Positions 44,137-53,032 are shown, numbered from the stretch's first letter. The stretch is 64,000 nt of DNA from Pseudomonas viridiflava (GCF_900582195.1 NZ_UTHA01000226.1:54629-118628); one strand, 5' to 3'. Notes: generated by a model not told the origin, from the letters alone. Program-made: numbers and translations.

Positions 44137-45006
44137 ATGGCTGAACTGATCAACATCATCCTGCGGTTTGCGTTGTATGTGGATTTGCTGCTGGTGTTCG
44201 GGCTGGCGCTTTTTGCGCTGTACAGCGCTGGGACGCTGCTGCGGTTGCGGCCAATGCTGCGCGGGATGGCATTGATCGGGGTGTTGTTATCAGTGGCGGG
44301 ATTGGTGCTGATGACCCGCGCCATGAGTGGCGAAACCGCGCTCGCGGCTCTGTGGCCGCACCTGCAAATGATGCTGCTGGAAACTGAAGTAGGGCTGGCG
44401 TGGGCAGTGCGGATGATCGCGCTGATCGTGGTGTTGATCAGGCCGGGGGGATGGATTGCATCGATGGCCGGCGCTGTCGCCCTCGCCTCTCTCGCCTGGA
44501 GCGGGCACGGGGCGATGGACGAGGGCGCGCTGCGCTTTTGGCATTTTCTCAGCGACATTCTGCACCTGCTCGCGGCGGGCGCGTGGCTGGGTGCGATGCT
44601 GGCGCTGGTGTTGATGGCGCGGGGGGCGGCCGATGAAGCTCGCATTCGTTCGCTGGCGTTTGCGGTTCGGCGCTTTGAGTGGATCGGTGCAGCGATTGTA
44701 CTGACGCTGTCGATCAGCGGCGTGGTGAATTATCTGTTCATCGTCGGCCCGAGGCTGGATGAAGTCTTGCTCGGCACTTACGGGGTGCTGCTCGCGATCA
44801 AGGTTTTACTGTTTGCCGGGATGTTGGTGTTGGCGGCGTTGAACCGCTTTCATCTTGGCCCGGCGTTGGCGCAAGCGTTGCGCAATGAACAATACGTCAT
44901 CGCGGCAAATGCGCTAAGACGCAGCGTTGTCGTTGAACTGGCAATCGCATTGCTGATCGTGGCACTGGTGGCGTGGCTAGGCACGTTAAGCCCGGAAGCA
45001 GGGTGA
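44137..45006 (+). CDS. copD: Copper resistance membrane protein CopD
   Basis: A 289-residue inner-membrane protein with eight hydrophobic segments, including the family hallmark WSGHGAMDEGALRFWHFLSDILHLLAAGAWLGA with conserved His residues that likely bind copper. It follows copC directly and works with it in copper import or redistribution from periplasm to cytoplasm. Confidence 0.93.
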   Translation: MAELINIILRFALYVDLLLVFGLALFALYSAGTLLRLRPMLRGMALIGVLLSVAGLVLMTRAMSGETALAALWPHLQMMLLETEVGLAWAVRMIALIVVLIRPGGWIASMAGAVALASLAWSGHGAMDEGALRFWHFLSDILHLLAAGAWLGAMLALVLMARGAADEARIRSLAFAVRRFEWIGAAIVLTLSISGVVNYLFIVGPRLDEVLLGTYGVLLAIKVLLFAGMLVLAALNRFHLGPALAQALRNEQYVIAANALRRSVVVELAIALLIVALVAWLGTLSPEAG

Positions 45007-45065
45007 CACCCGGGAAAGCCTTTCACTACACTGGGCCACCGTCCTTCTCAGAAGCCCCGATCGCA

Positions 45066-45857
45066 ATGACAATTCTAAAAAGCACGATGATCTTCTGCGG
45101 CGCGCTCACATTGGCCGCTACTGTTCAGGCGCAGGAAACCCCTTCGCACCTCGACAGCATCCAGCAACAAGGCCAGTTGCGCGTCTGCACCACCGGCGAT
45201 TACAAGCCCTACACTTTCAAACGCACTGACGGCGATTTCGAAGGCATCGACATCGCCATGGCGCGCTCGCTGGCCGACAGCCTCGGCGTCAAAGTGCAAT
45301 GGGTGCAAACCACCTGGAAAACCCTGATGCCGGACATGCAGGCCGGCAAATGCGACATCGGCATGGGCGGTATTTCTGTGACGCTTGAGCGGCAGAAAAA
45401 AGCCTACTTCAGCAACACCCTCGACACCGACGGCAAGATCCCGCTGGTGCGCTGCGCCGATGTCAGCAAGTACCAGACAGTCGAACAGATCAACCAGCCC
45501 GGCGTGCGCCTGGTCGAACCCGCCGGCGGCACCAACGAAGCCTTCGTCCACGCCTTCCTGCCCAAGGCGCAACTGGCCCTGCACGACAACGTGACGATCT
45601 TCCAGCAACTGCTCGACAACAAGGCCGACGTGATGATCACCGACGCCTCGGAAGCGCTGTATCAGCAGAAACTCAAACCGGGCTTGTGTGCGGTGAATCC
45701 GCATCAGTACATGCAGTATGGCGAGAAGGCTTATCTGCTGCCGCGTGATGACATCAGCTGGAAACTGTACGTCGATCAGTGGCTGCACTTGAGCAAAGTC
45801 ACCGGCAAGTATCAGCAAACCCTGAGCGAATGGATTGCCGTACCTGCCGCGCAGTAA
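45066..45857 (+). CDS. Periplasmic solute-binding-fold protein, PheC-like (cyclohexadienyl dehydratase)
   Basis: A 263-residue exported protein (ATG at 45066, signal peptide to AATVQA) with the family 3 solute-binding fold: QGQLRVCTTGDYKPYTFKR, GGISVTLERQKKAYFS, and the closing LLPRDDISWKLYVDQWLHLSK. The segments GGTNE, NVTIFQQL and LLPRD...YVDQWLH closely resemble P. aeruginosa PheC, the periplasmic enzyme converting prephenate/arogenate to phenylpyruvate/phenylalanine. No transporter membrane or ATPase genes are adjacent, which favours an enzyme over a binding protein. Confidence 0.72.
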   Translation: MTILKSTMIFCGALTLAATVQAQETPSHLDSIQQQGQLRVCTTGDYKPYTFKRTDGDFEGIDIAMARSLADSLGVKVQWVQTTWKTLMPDMQAGKCDIGMGGISVTLERQKKAYFSNTLDTDGKIPLVRCADVSKYQTVEQINQPGVRLVEPAGGTNEAFVHAFLPKAQLALHDNVTIFQQLLDNKADVMITDASEALYQQKLKPGLCAVNPHQYMQYGEKAYLLPRDDISWKLYVDQWLHLSKVTGKYQQTLSEWIAVPAAQ

Positions 45858-45860
45858 TCC

Positions 45861-46073
45861 TCAATCGTCATGCAACATCCCGGAGCTGTACTGATTGAGA
45901 CTGCTGCCGATACTGTTGCCGCCGAACTTCAACGTATTGGCGTTGCGCCCCTCCGGCGACTGACAGTCGCTGGAGAAACAACGGGTAGTGGTCAAACCAC
46001 CCGCGCCGGAACAGGCACTCAACACCGATACTGCAGCAGCAATCAACAGCACTTTGACGACATTAAGGCGCAT
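45861..46073 (-). CDS. Small lipoprotein
   Basis: A 70-residue protein with a clear lipobox (VLLIAAAVSVLSACSG; Cys at about 21). The short mature part (GGLTTTRCFSSDCQSPEGRNANTLKFGG) contains two more Cys and no known domain. It converges on the pheC-like gene with a gap of 3 bp. Its role is unknown; it may be an envelope or copper/stress-related lipoprotein, but nothing in the sequence fixes this. Confidence 0.7.
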   Translation of the reverse strand: MRLNVVKVLLIAAAVSVLSACSGAGGLTTTRCFSSDCQSPEGRNANTLKFGGNSIGSSLNQYSSGMLHDD

Positions 46074-46249
46074 GGCACGATTCCCCTCGGATGAACAGCG
46101 ACGATCTTGTCTGACAGACTAGGCCTGCGCCGCACGCGGCAAGATGAAACTTTGCTGATCGACAGCGCGCGTTCAGAATCGACTAACCACCAGACAAGAA
46201 CCGCCACGTGCAATCGGATCAGCGCAATTCAACGCCAGGAGGCCCAAGC

Positions 46250-46618
46250 TTGAGACGAGAACTGAGCCACGCCGATCTATACAAAATCCGCGCAGCCCTC
46301 TCCGATATTTTCGTCGACACCGGCGTCGATTACCCCTACATCGCCCGGCAAATCGAAGGCTATGATCCGGAACAGGTTAAAGACATTCTGTATGCCGAAG
46401 TTGCCGTCGTCTGCGCCTGGAACCTGGAATGTGTACTCCCGCCGGTCTGGACAGGTTTCGAACCCGATGCGTTGAACAGGGACATCGAGCAAATGCTGCT
46501 CGCAAACACGAACAGCTGGATTCGGCGGCAACTTCACAAGATCCACACCGCATGGTTGCGGTTTAGTTATCGGGAAGTCTGGGCAGAGATTACCGCTCAC
46601 TGCAAAGGCTGGAGTTGA
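46250..46618 (+). CDS. DUF7079-like protein
   Basis: A 122-residue soluble protein. The TTG at 46250 is chosen because a perfect AGGAGG lies 7 nt upstream. The sequence LYKIRAALSDIFVDTGVDYPYIARQIEGY...AEVAVVCAWNLECVLPPVWTGF is the pattern I associate with DUF7079. Members occur scattered in accessory regions of Gram-negative genomes and have no established function. A decayed paralogue follows. Confidence 0.65.
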   Translation: MRRELSHADLYKIRAALSDIFVDTGVDYPYIARQIEGYDPEQVKDILYAEVAVVCAWNLECVLPPVWTGFEPDALNRDIEQMLLANTNSWIRRQLHKIHTAWLRFSYREVWAEITAHCKGWS

Positions 46619-46651
46619 TACAACCCACCTTGGCAAAGGCCCACACACTCG

Positions 46652-47008
46652 CCAATTTTTCGCCCGGACCCATTTAGACAGGAAGTCAAAGTGGCATCGG
46701 TGTGCCATACGAATCTCGAGACTGTGATCATGATGATTGGGTCTGCGCTCAACCTGGAGCAATTGGAAGCTGACATCGCAGAAACATTGAAGGCTCGAGA
46801 TCGAAGCCGTATCAGACGTCAGCTAGACAAACTGCTGATTCGCTGGCTTGAGTTTCGATACAAATACATATGGAAAGAGATATCCAGGCATTACCGAAAA
46901 TCAGCGCCGCCGTGCTCGATAGCCCCCATTACCACCGAGATCGCTTTCGATCACAACGCTACCAGCCCCACCGTGGCGGCGGTTAAGCCGCTCACCACAG
47001 TGGGATAG
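46652..47008 (+). pseudogene. Decayed DUF7079-like paralogue
   Basis: The frame containing VCHTNLETVIMMIG...LEQLEADI...IRRQLDKLLIRWLEFRYKYIWKEISRHY aligns with the second half of the preceding gene (VCAWNLECVLPPVW...LNRDI...IRRQLHKIHTAWLRFSYREVWAEITAHC). The N-terminal half is missing and the tail after residue about 70 is unrelated. It is a 5'-truncated duplicate. A GTG start at 46691 could still give a 105-residue peptide. Confidence 0.55.
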
Positions 47009-47011
47009 GAT

Positions 47012-47374
47012 TTAAGCTTTAACCTCAACGTTATCCAACGCCTGATTCACCGCCAACTCACCCAACATCACCACCTGCGCAATGCCCAACGCGGTTTTGC
47101 GGTGTGAGGGTTCGAGCGCTGCGGCGAAATTGTTGAGCATTTCCGAGGCGGAACTCAGCGTTTCACTGGCATTGGCCAGCAGGGACTCCGAGTCGTACTT
47201 CGGATTGGCGAGGTACATGCGCTCGGGCTCGTTGACGCTGGCCATGATGTGCCCGGCGGGAAGAAGGTAGTGATCGAGCGCGCGCTCGGCGGCTTCGTGG
47301 AGTTTTTTGGAGTTGAGGGATTCGTAGGGGGATGCGGGATCGGTTTCTGGTGGGTTGGGCGTTACTTTGAACAT
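47012..47374 (-). CDS. DUF6124/DUF3077-family protein
   Basis: A 120-residue soluble, helical protein (MFKVTPNPPETDPASPYESL start; core AAERALDHYLLPAGHIMASV...SETLSSASEMLNNFAAALEPSHRKTALGIAQ). The family is abundant and multi-copy in fluorescent pseudomonads and has no known function. Its 5' side carries an unusual repeat-rich, possibly structured segment (47380-47650). Confidence 0.8.
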   Translation of the reverse strand: MFKVTPNPPETDPASPYESLNSKKLHEAAERALDHYLLPAGHIMASVNEPERMYLANPKYDSESLLANASETLSSASEMLNNFAAALEPSHRKTALGIAQVVMLGELAVNQALDNVEVKA

Positions 47375-48225
47375 AGATGGAACCTCTAGCGCGATTACTA
47401 AAAGGAGCCATCACCCACGCTACCAAACGATGGGTGGCGGCCATACGCGGGTTGGTAGACCGGTCGCACTAGAACCCGGCGCCCACGAATGGGCCCCACG
47501 CATGACCACCATGAAATCCGAGTCCTGGGAAAGCGACTGAATTTGGTGATGCGATGCATCTAGACACGAAGCGGGCTACCAAACCCGATCACTGGTTTTC
47601 AGTGATGTGGGGACGATAGAACCTGCGGGCTAGACGCACAAGCCGGGGGATTCTGTCTTAGGTGTAGGGGGAGGCGCAAGGTGGTGTAGGCTGAGGACTG
47701 CAGGAACAGGCTTCATTTAAACAGACACGTTTTTTCCGTTTGGAAGGCTTTTCTGGCACGCTGATTGATCCAAATACTGTGCAACAGCACAGAGAGTATC
47801 GCGATCCTTTTTCAAGAGCTGTCCGTCGCTCCCATGATGGATTGGACTGATCAACAGCCAAAAGCCTAGATGCAAAGGCTCATACTAAAATCAAAAAACT
47901 CTCGTACCAGTTCTGTGCTACTGATGTTGCTTAAGCAAGCTTTTCGCTGTGGCTAGCTGCGATTGCAGTTAGTTGATGGAAAGGAGTTGTTGGTGGATGC
48001 ATAGATAGCAAATAGACATTATTATGGTTGAGTCTGATGCAGGGACCGATCTCGCGGAATTAGCTTTTCGTTCCGTGTCGTGAACCCTTTCCTGCGGCTC
48101 ATTTCGCGGTCACGGAGCCCGATCCAGACATCAGCATGTGAGAGATGGTACAGACGAAAGCTGCGAATTCGTTTCCACGCTAATTACTGCCTATTTACTT
48201 TTTCTGGAATACAAAATTACATACC
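47375..48225. other. Gene-poor region: repeat-rich leader of DUF6124 gene and island boundary
   Basis: No convincing gene is seen. From 47380 to 47650 there are two copies of GCTACCAAAC (47419 and 47576), a CTACCAA/TTGGTAG inverted pair (47420/47452) and a perfect hairpin ATCACTG-GTTTT-CAGTGAT (47588-47606). A dusA-like attachment sequence lies at 47822-47850. The rest to 48225 is AT-rich without recognised features. A 67-codon minus-strand frame over 47658-47861 crosses the attachment site and is not credited. Confidence 0.5.
47822..47850 (+). other. Attachment-site copy A (dusA 5' sequence)
   Basis: A 29-bp stretch containing CCCATGATGGATTGGACTGA matches the 5' end of dusA (57013-57041) at 28 positions. 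It marks the outer end of the island inserted at dusA. Confidence 0.8.
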
Positions 48226-48738
48226 ATGATAACCACACTAGAGATCATTGATACTGCTGTAAAAGTAGGACTAGGGGCAATAATAAGCGGAATTACAGTT
48301 TATTACTCAGCATCCAAAACAAATGAGCACGAAAGGAGAAGCGAATTAACCTTATTTAAGCGAAACAAGCTAGTTGAAATTACTGAGAAGATTCAATTAT
48401 CAGCCGACCTATCAAACAAAATAATATTCAAGGTCAGCACAGAGCCTAAAGCTCGCGACTCAATAACTAGTAAAAACATCTCACACACACAAGAGCTCAC
48501 AGTTGAAATTTGCAATCTTGCAAGCTCTGCCTACCGACTTTCCTCACTGATAAATGATCGCGAACTTGTAGAACTACTAAAAGATTACTGGAGAAATCGC
48601 AACTCACTGCACGTGCTACTACTTAATAATGATTTGAACTCTGCAGATGAGTATAATCTTTTAAAAAATCAGGCAGACGAAATTCGCTTGAAACTATATA
48701 ATCACTACGGTTTAGCATTAGAAAAAATCCACTCTTAA
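48226..48738 (+). CDS. Hypothetical membrane-anchored protein of the island
   Basis: A 170-residue AT-rich gene. One N-terminal membrane helix (about 6-28: IIDTAVKVGLGAIISGITVYY) is followed by a basic, mostly helical cytoplasmic part (KTNEHERRSELTLFKRNKLVEITEKI...). I recognise no family. Codon use differs strongly from the core genes, pointing to transfer. It lies 56 bp before the GIY-YIG-like gene and may be co-expressed with it. Confidence 0.6.
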   Translation: MITTLEIIDTAVKVGLGAIISGITVYYSASKTNEHERRSELTLFKRNKLVEITEKIQLSADLSNKIIFKVSTEPKARDSITSKNISHTQELTVEICNLASSAYRLSSLINDRELVELLKDYWRNRNSLHVLLLNNDLNSADEYNLLKNQADEIRLKLYNHYGLALEKIHS

Positions 48739-48794
48739 CAATCAATTCGGCCAACTTCTTCTAGTGGCGTAATGTAGTTAGGGCATAAGACTAT

Positions 48795-49298
48795 ATGAAT
48801 GCAATTCGACTCGACATAAGCTCTACAATCGCGGCAGCGCAGAAAAACCTCGTGGGTGCAGAGCCCTGGCTGATCGACTACTCCGACAAGCAGGATCTAA
48901 AGAACAACCAGCTTCCATCTTCGCTGAGGACTAATCCCATTAACATTTACGCCCTATGGAAGCGGGAATCGGGCGAAGCTTGGCAACTGATGTACATCGG
49001 CGAGAGGAAATTCGAATCGGGATGGTCCCGCATTGAGCAGCACCTCTTCTCGACACCTAAAAGTACTCAATCTAAATTGCTCGAAGTCAAAGCTGTAATC
49101 GAATCCGGAGCGGAAATCGGCATTACTGCGATTTTGGTCGAGCCGGACTCTATGCGTCTCACCATCGAAGAAGAGTTGATTAAGCGTAATTCGATGTCCG
49201 CGGAGCACCTGATTTGGAATCGAAAGGGAAGAGCCAAGCTTCCAAAAATAGGAATCAGGCCTAATGCCGACTTACATGTCGGTCCACGAGGGCATTAG
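48795..49298 (+). CDS. GIY-YIG-like nuclease candidate
   Basis: A 167-residue soluble protein. The order NIYALWKR (strand 1), LMYIGERKF (strand 2, YIG), RIEQHL, IEEELIKRN (candidate catalytic Glu) and LIWNRKGR (Asn) follows the layout of the GIY-YIG nuclease fold. That would make it a small single-domain endonuclease or a domesticated relative. The assignment is by motif order only. It ends within an inverted repeat (about 49259-49300). Confidence 0.5.
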   Translation: MNAIRLDISSTIAAAQKNLVGAEPWLIDYSDKQDLKNNQLPSSLRTNPINIYALWKRESGEAWQLMYIGERKFESGWSRIEQHLFSTPKSTQSKLLEVKAVIESGAEIGITAILVEPDSMRLTIEEELIKRNSMSAEHLIWNRKGRAKLPKIGIRPNADLHVGPRGH

Positions 49299-49568
49299 GT
49301 CGGCATCCTCTAGCCGGGCTTTCACCGGTTACCATCTCTGCTTCAGCCAGATTTTCCTATCCGAAAAATTTAAGCCTCGCGAAGACCGACGTCGGCAATT
49401 CGTCGGTTACTGCCGGTGACAAAACCGGGGATCCCTCAGGCCACGACAAAGGGGACAGATTTATTTAAGGGGCAAATGGGGCCAGACCACTATTCAATCG
49501 CTACGCCACGCCTCATCCGCAAGCAAGAGCACGTAGTAACGACGCGTAAGCCTCCGTACTATCCCAAT

Positions 49569-49704
49569 CCTGATAAACTCTCCCACCTTCGCCCCTCTGA
49601 TCCAGATTTTCCCAATGTATCTACGACCCGCCGCACTCTCTCGCCGCCTCTCCGTCGCCCCAATGATGGATCGAACTGATCCTTCTTTTACCTCCCGCAA
49701 ATAA
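49569..49704 (+). pseudogene. dusA 5' fragment with promoter region (attachment-site copy B)
   Basis: From 49569 to 49679 the sequence matches 56931-57041 without indels: the upstream region, ATG and first 22 codons of dusA. The frame (ATG at 49615) reads MYLRPAALSRRLSVAPMMDR and stops after 29 codons at 49704. It is a displaced dusA 5' end left by an integration event. The attachment core here (49651-49679) has four mismatches to that of dusA, so it is older or from another element. Confidence 0.85.
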
Positions 49705-49949
49705 AGGCCCAAACGCCTCGCCACCAACCCGCGTACCAGTTGCGTACCAGCTCTGTTCCTCTCACTCCTCGTACCATCCCTGCTGCTGACTGCGTTAGAA
49801 AATTTTAAGCAGCGGTTCTCGGCTCCAATCCTGGCACTGTCTATCGTCGGCTCAGGCGAGCTTTTATGAGAGTTAAAACCGCGCGCATGAAAGGCCAGCG
49901 AATCGCCCCGTCTGTGCTTCACTCCGTTTTCAGGTTAACCCCTGGGAAA

Positions 49950-50225
49950 AAGGTAATTTTGGTAACTTTCTTATTTAAATCCATAAAAACCCAATAAATT
50001 CAGCAGGTTAGATGGATTTAGCAAAGGTAATAATAGGGTAATAGGAGGGTTAGAAAATTATCCTTAGTCGTAGTAATTTCACCCACCTACGAAACCCTTT
50101 AAAATTAGGCACTTGGTGAAATATTACCTCCAGCCTTACCAAATATTACCTTCAAAGGTAATACCTAAAAGCCACGGTCTATAAGGGCTGCAGCCAATTT
50201 TTTGTATCGACTTACCAAAATTACT
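49950..50225. repeat. Cluster of GGTAAT/ATTACC motifs
   Basis: At least nine GGTAAY or inverse copies occur in about 275 bp, including the perfect palindrome ATTACCTT-CA-AAGGTAAT at 50145-50162. The distribution on both strands resembles iterons or a multi-site operator. The cluster ends just before the small gene at 50303. Confidence 0.55.
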
Positions 50226-50302
50226 TTTTTCCCAGCCTCGAACTGAAATATCCCGCTCCGGTGCCCTGCTATGCTTGCCAATTTCCGAACGGAGTCGAAT
50301 GC

Positions 50303-50512
50303 ATGGCCAGCGAATATTCCCTTACCGTCGTCCTCGAAAAAATCTATGAAAACCAGTTGGGACTTGAGGCAACAATAATGGAGTTGACGCTACTCGTAGA
50401 GCAGCAGGGTTTTGGTGAAGTTGGTGAAAATGTCCGTGGCTCACTGGAGCCAATTGGAAATAATGCAGGCTTTATCAAACAAGGCTTAGCACGCCTCAAA
50501 GCGAATGAATAA
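50303..50512 (+). CDS. Small hypothetical protein
   Basis: A 69-residue acidic, helical protein (MASEYSLTVVLEKIYENQLGLEATIMELTLLVEQQGFGEVGENVRG...). The ATG at 50303 has GGAG 8 nt upstream, while a longer frame from 50261 lacks a site. No family is recognised. The length and heptad-like leucines would suit a small coiled-coil or adaptor. It precedes the OLD-like nuclease by 138 bp. Confidence 0.6.
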   Translation: MASEYSLTVVLEKIYENQLGLEATIMELTLLVEQQGFGEVGENVRGSLEPIGNNAGFIKQGLARLKANE

Positions 50513-50650
50513 AGGTGGTAGGCTGGCAGAGCCACCTAAAAACTAGACTCTATTGCTACCAAAACCAAAGAGCCTAATTGCATAAACTCCAGAACAGCAA
50601 AATAAAAGACCTATTATAATTTCACACAATATACTCTACGAGCAACGAAA

Positions 50651-52489
50651 ATGGCTTTAGATAAAATTTGGTCAACCGACATAAAAAACTATGAAACAGA
50701 TTATAACGAACAAAAACACCTTAAACTAAAGAAGCTAAACCTACTCATCGGCCCAAACAATAGTGGTAAAAGTCGACTGCTACGATATTTATTCGCAACG
50801 CCTAATAACAATCTAAAAACTGCATGCGGGGCAGCATTTAGAGAAGCTTGCGACAACATTCCAGAAATTTTTGAAGTCATTAAGTGCCGAAAACAAATTC
50901 TGGGATTTGACTGTAATGCCTTCATGGAAATTTACGATGGCAATTGCGTAAGTACCGATGAAATAAAAGTTGCTATTGAGAATCTCATAAAGCTACTAGT
51001 TGATGCTGCAAACACTAACCTGTCTTATGGCGGGGGTGACAACATCCATCTATACTACGAAATTCAAAGAATAGTAAGAAGAGAATTCCCTACAAGCGAG
51101 CTTAGTACGATTAGAAATTCCTACAATGAGGCCATTGAGCCTAAAAGACAATACATTCCTATCCTACGAGGAATGAGACCTTTAGGGGGTGACAAGTCGG
51201 ATCTTTATTTAGACCGCACGCTTAAGGACTACTTCTCTATTGAGAAAAAACAAGCTTTAACCATCACCACAGGCTTTGACCTCTACGAATTGCTAGTTCG
51301 CTTCTTATTGGGCCAACCCGAACAGCGTGAGCGCATCAAGGAATATGAACGGATACTAGGGAACGAGTTTTTTGGCGGCAGCGATATTACATTAATCCCT
51401 GAATATGACAAAGACACAGTTTCAGTAAAAATCGGATCCGACGATCAATTCTCAATTTTTAATTTAGGCGACGGACTACAGCAGGTCATCATTATTACTT
51501 CCGCCGCATATTTACAGCCCGAACCCTCTCTATTTTTTATTGAGGAACCTGAAGCATGCCTGCATCCCGGCCTACTTAGAAAGCTCGCACTTTTTTTATT
51601 AAACCATACAAATCATCAATATCTAGCTACAACTCACTCAAATCATTTACTTGACCTCGCGGAAACCATAAAAGACGTAATTATCCATAAGATCTGCAAG
51701 ATTAAAGGTGAGGACGGACCAAGCTTTCGTATACAAGAGTGTACTAGAGATAGAGAATTATTAGCAGACCTTGGAGTACTTGCCTCCTCAGTATATCTGG
51801 CCAACTCGACTATCTGGGTTGAAGGCATAACAGATCGGCTTTACCTTAAAGTAATAATGAAAAAATATTTAGAAAACTTGCCAGAGTCAGTTTTCAAAAT
51901 AAAGCTTGAGGGACTATTAGAAAATTTCCATTATGCTTTCGTTGAATATCAAGGCGGAACGCTTGGCCATTGGGGCTTTGATGATGGAGACACTACAGAA
52001 AGACTGAATGCATCAAAGCTTTGCGCTTCGGCATTCCTTATAGCGGATGGGGACATTATAGGAAAAGGAGATAGGTGCGAAATACTAACTGGCGAACTAA
52101 TGGAAAGATTCCATACATTGCCAGGCAAGGAAATCGAGAATCTACTACCACTAAACATCATAGAAGAAACAGCTAGAAAAATATTTGATAGAAAAAAAGG
52201 CAAAACAACTGACGGCCTGGATGTTTCCGACCTTAAAAAAGTACTCCGCCGTGAAATATCCTCGTCACCTTACGGCATTGGATATCATTTAGATCAGTGC
52301 CTTGGTTTAAAAGGGCGCGGAAAACAAAACACTCGAGTCTTCGCAGATGAAAGTGGGACAATCAAAGATAAAGTTAAATTTTGTCGCGAGGCAATAGAGG
52401 TAATGGACACAGTTGAATGGGTGCTCCCAGAGTCGCTTCAAGAGCTATGCGCCAAAATATATTCTCATATTCTAACGTTCAACGAATAA
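50651..52489 (+). CDS. OLD-family ATPase/TOPRIM nuclease
   Basis: A 612-residue AT-rich gene product. Its N-terminal ABC/SMC-type ATPase has Walker A GPNNSGKS (about 34-41), a signature-like FNLGDGLQQVI (about 272-282), Walker B FFIEEPEACLHPG (about 294-306) and the switch His in TTHSNHLLDLA. The C-terminal TOPRIM half has the acidic residues WVEGITDRLYLK (Glu at about 391) and FLIADGD (about 461-467). This is the class 1 OLD nuclease layout, as in P2 Old and the GajA subunit of Gabija. No UvrD-like helicase (GajB) follows, so it is either stand-alone or works with an orphan neighbour. Antiphage defence is the likely role. Confidence 0.8.
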   Translation: MALDKIWSTDIKNYETDYNEQKHLKLKKLNLLIGPNNSGKSRLLRYLFATPNNNLKTACGAAFREACDNIPEIFEVIKCRKQILGFDCNAFMEIYDGNCVSTDEIKVAIENLIKLLVDAANTNLSYGGGDNIHLYYEIQRIVRREFPTSELSTIRNSYNEAIEPKRQYIPILRGMRPLGGDKSDLYLDRTLKDYFSIEKKQALTITTGFDLYELLVRFLLGQPEQRERIKEYERILGNEFFGGSDITLIPEYDKDTVSVKIGSDDQFSIFNLGDGLQQVIIITSAAYLQPEPSLFFIEEPEACLHPGLLRKLALFLLNHTNHQYLATTHSNHLLDLAETIKDVIIHKICKIKGEDGPSFRIQECTRDRELLADLGVLASSVYLANSTIWVEGITDRLYLKVIMKKYLENLPESVFKIKLEGLLENFHYAFVEYQGGTLGHWGFDDGDTTERLNASKLCASAFLIADGDIIGKGDRCEILTGELMERFHTLPGKEIENLLPLNIIEETARKIFDRKKGKTTDGLDVSDLKKVLRREISSSPYGIGYHLDQCLGLKGRGKQNTRVFADESGTIKDKVKFCREAIEVMDTVEWVLPESLQELCAKIYSHILTFNE

Positions 52490-53032
52490 CTTCTGGTATT
52501 TTTTGAGTCGCGTATGACTCAAGTCCGAATTACGATCATATTTATTGATCGTAAAAATATGCAAAAGTGCTCTCCACTGCGGTTACTTTGGAAATACACA
52601 AAACCACCCTGAACTCTCGGTCGCCCGAGGGTTCAGCAGACGATTTTTCATGAACCTCATCGTGCCTTGAATGGTTGCAAGATGAGCTGTTCAAAACCAA
52701 AAAACGCGGCAAACCGTCTTTTTTTAAGAGTCTCCCTTTAAACAAAGGCTCCTAAATCGTCTTAGCTTAGGAGGCATCGTTGATTCTTATTGCAGTGCAA
52801 CGCTTCTGCATTTCTTTGCAAGTCCTTTCACATCGTGCAATCGCGAAACACGTCGTAGATCCTGCGAAAAGCCTGAGCGAAGTCGTTGTTTGCACCACAA
52901 CAAGCTTTTCAAAAAAAAGGACGTGAAGCCGGTCGGCGGGAGGGGGATAAGTGCTTTCCGGCAGATTTTTTCTTACCGGGAACGTTATGCACAGCTAGCA
53001 TGCACCCAAAATAATCAGGTAAGGATTAGCTA
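52490..53032. other. Gap of about 540 bp without a recognised gene
   Basis: AT-rich sequence between the OLD-like gene and the next small gene. A 67-codon minus-strand frame (52542-52745) has no ribosome site or recognisable similarity. There are short A and T runs, but I see no clear terminator or mobile-element end. Confidence 0.5.

Larger units (their letters stand above)
49299..50302. other. Gene-poor stretch with dusA fragment and GGTAAT repeats
   Basis: This kilobase holds an attachment-site copy with the dusA promoter and first codons (49569-49704) and a cluster of GGTAAT/ATTACC motifs (49950-50225). Possible frames across it (49416-49679 plus, 49494-49922 minus) overlap the dusA fragment, and I do not regard them as genes. 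Confidence 0.6.

Noticed and set aside
47658..47861. Minus-strand 67-codon frame at the island edge
   Set aside because: It crosses the attachment-site copy and has no recognisable features.
49259..49300. Inverted repeat GCCTAATGCC...GGCATTAGGT considered as an integron attC site
   Set aside because: It lacks the GTTRRRY/RYYYAAC core pairs of attC. It is more likely a terminator-like or incidental repeat at the gene end.
49416..49922. Open frames on both strands around the dusA fragment
   Set aside because: They run through the duplicated dusA promoter and attachment site and have no ribosome site or domain.
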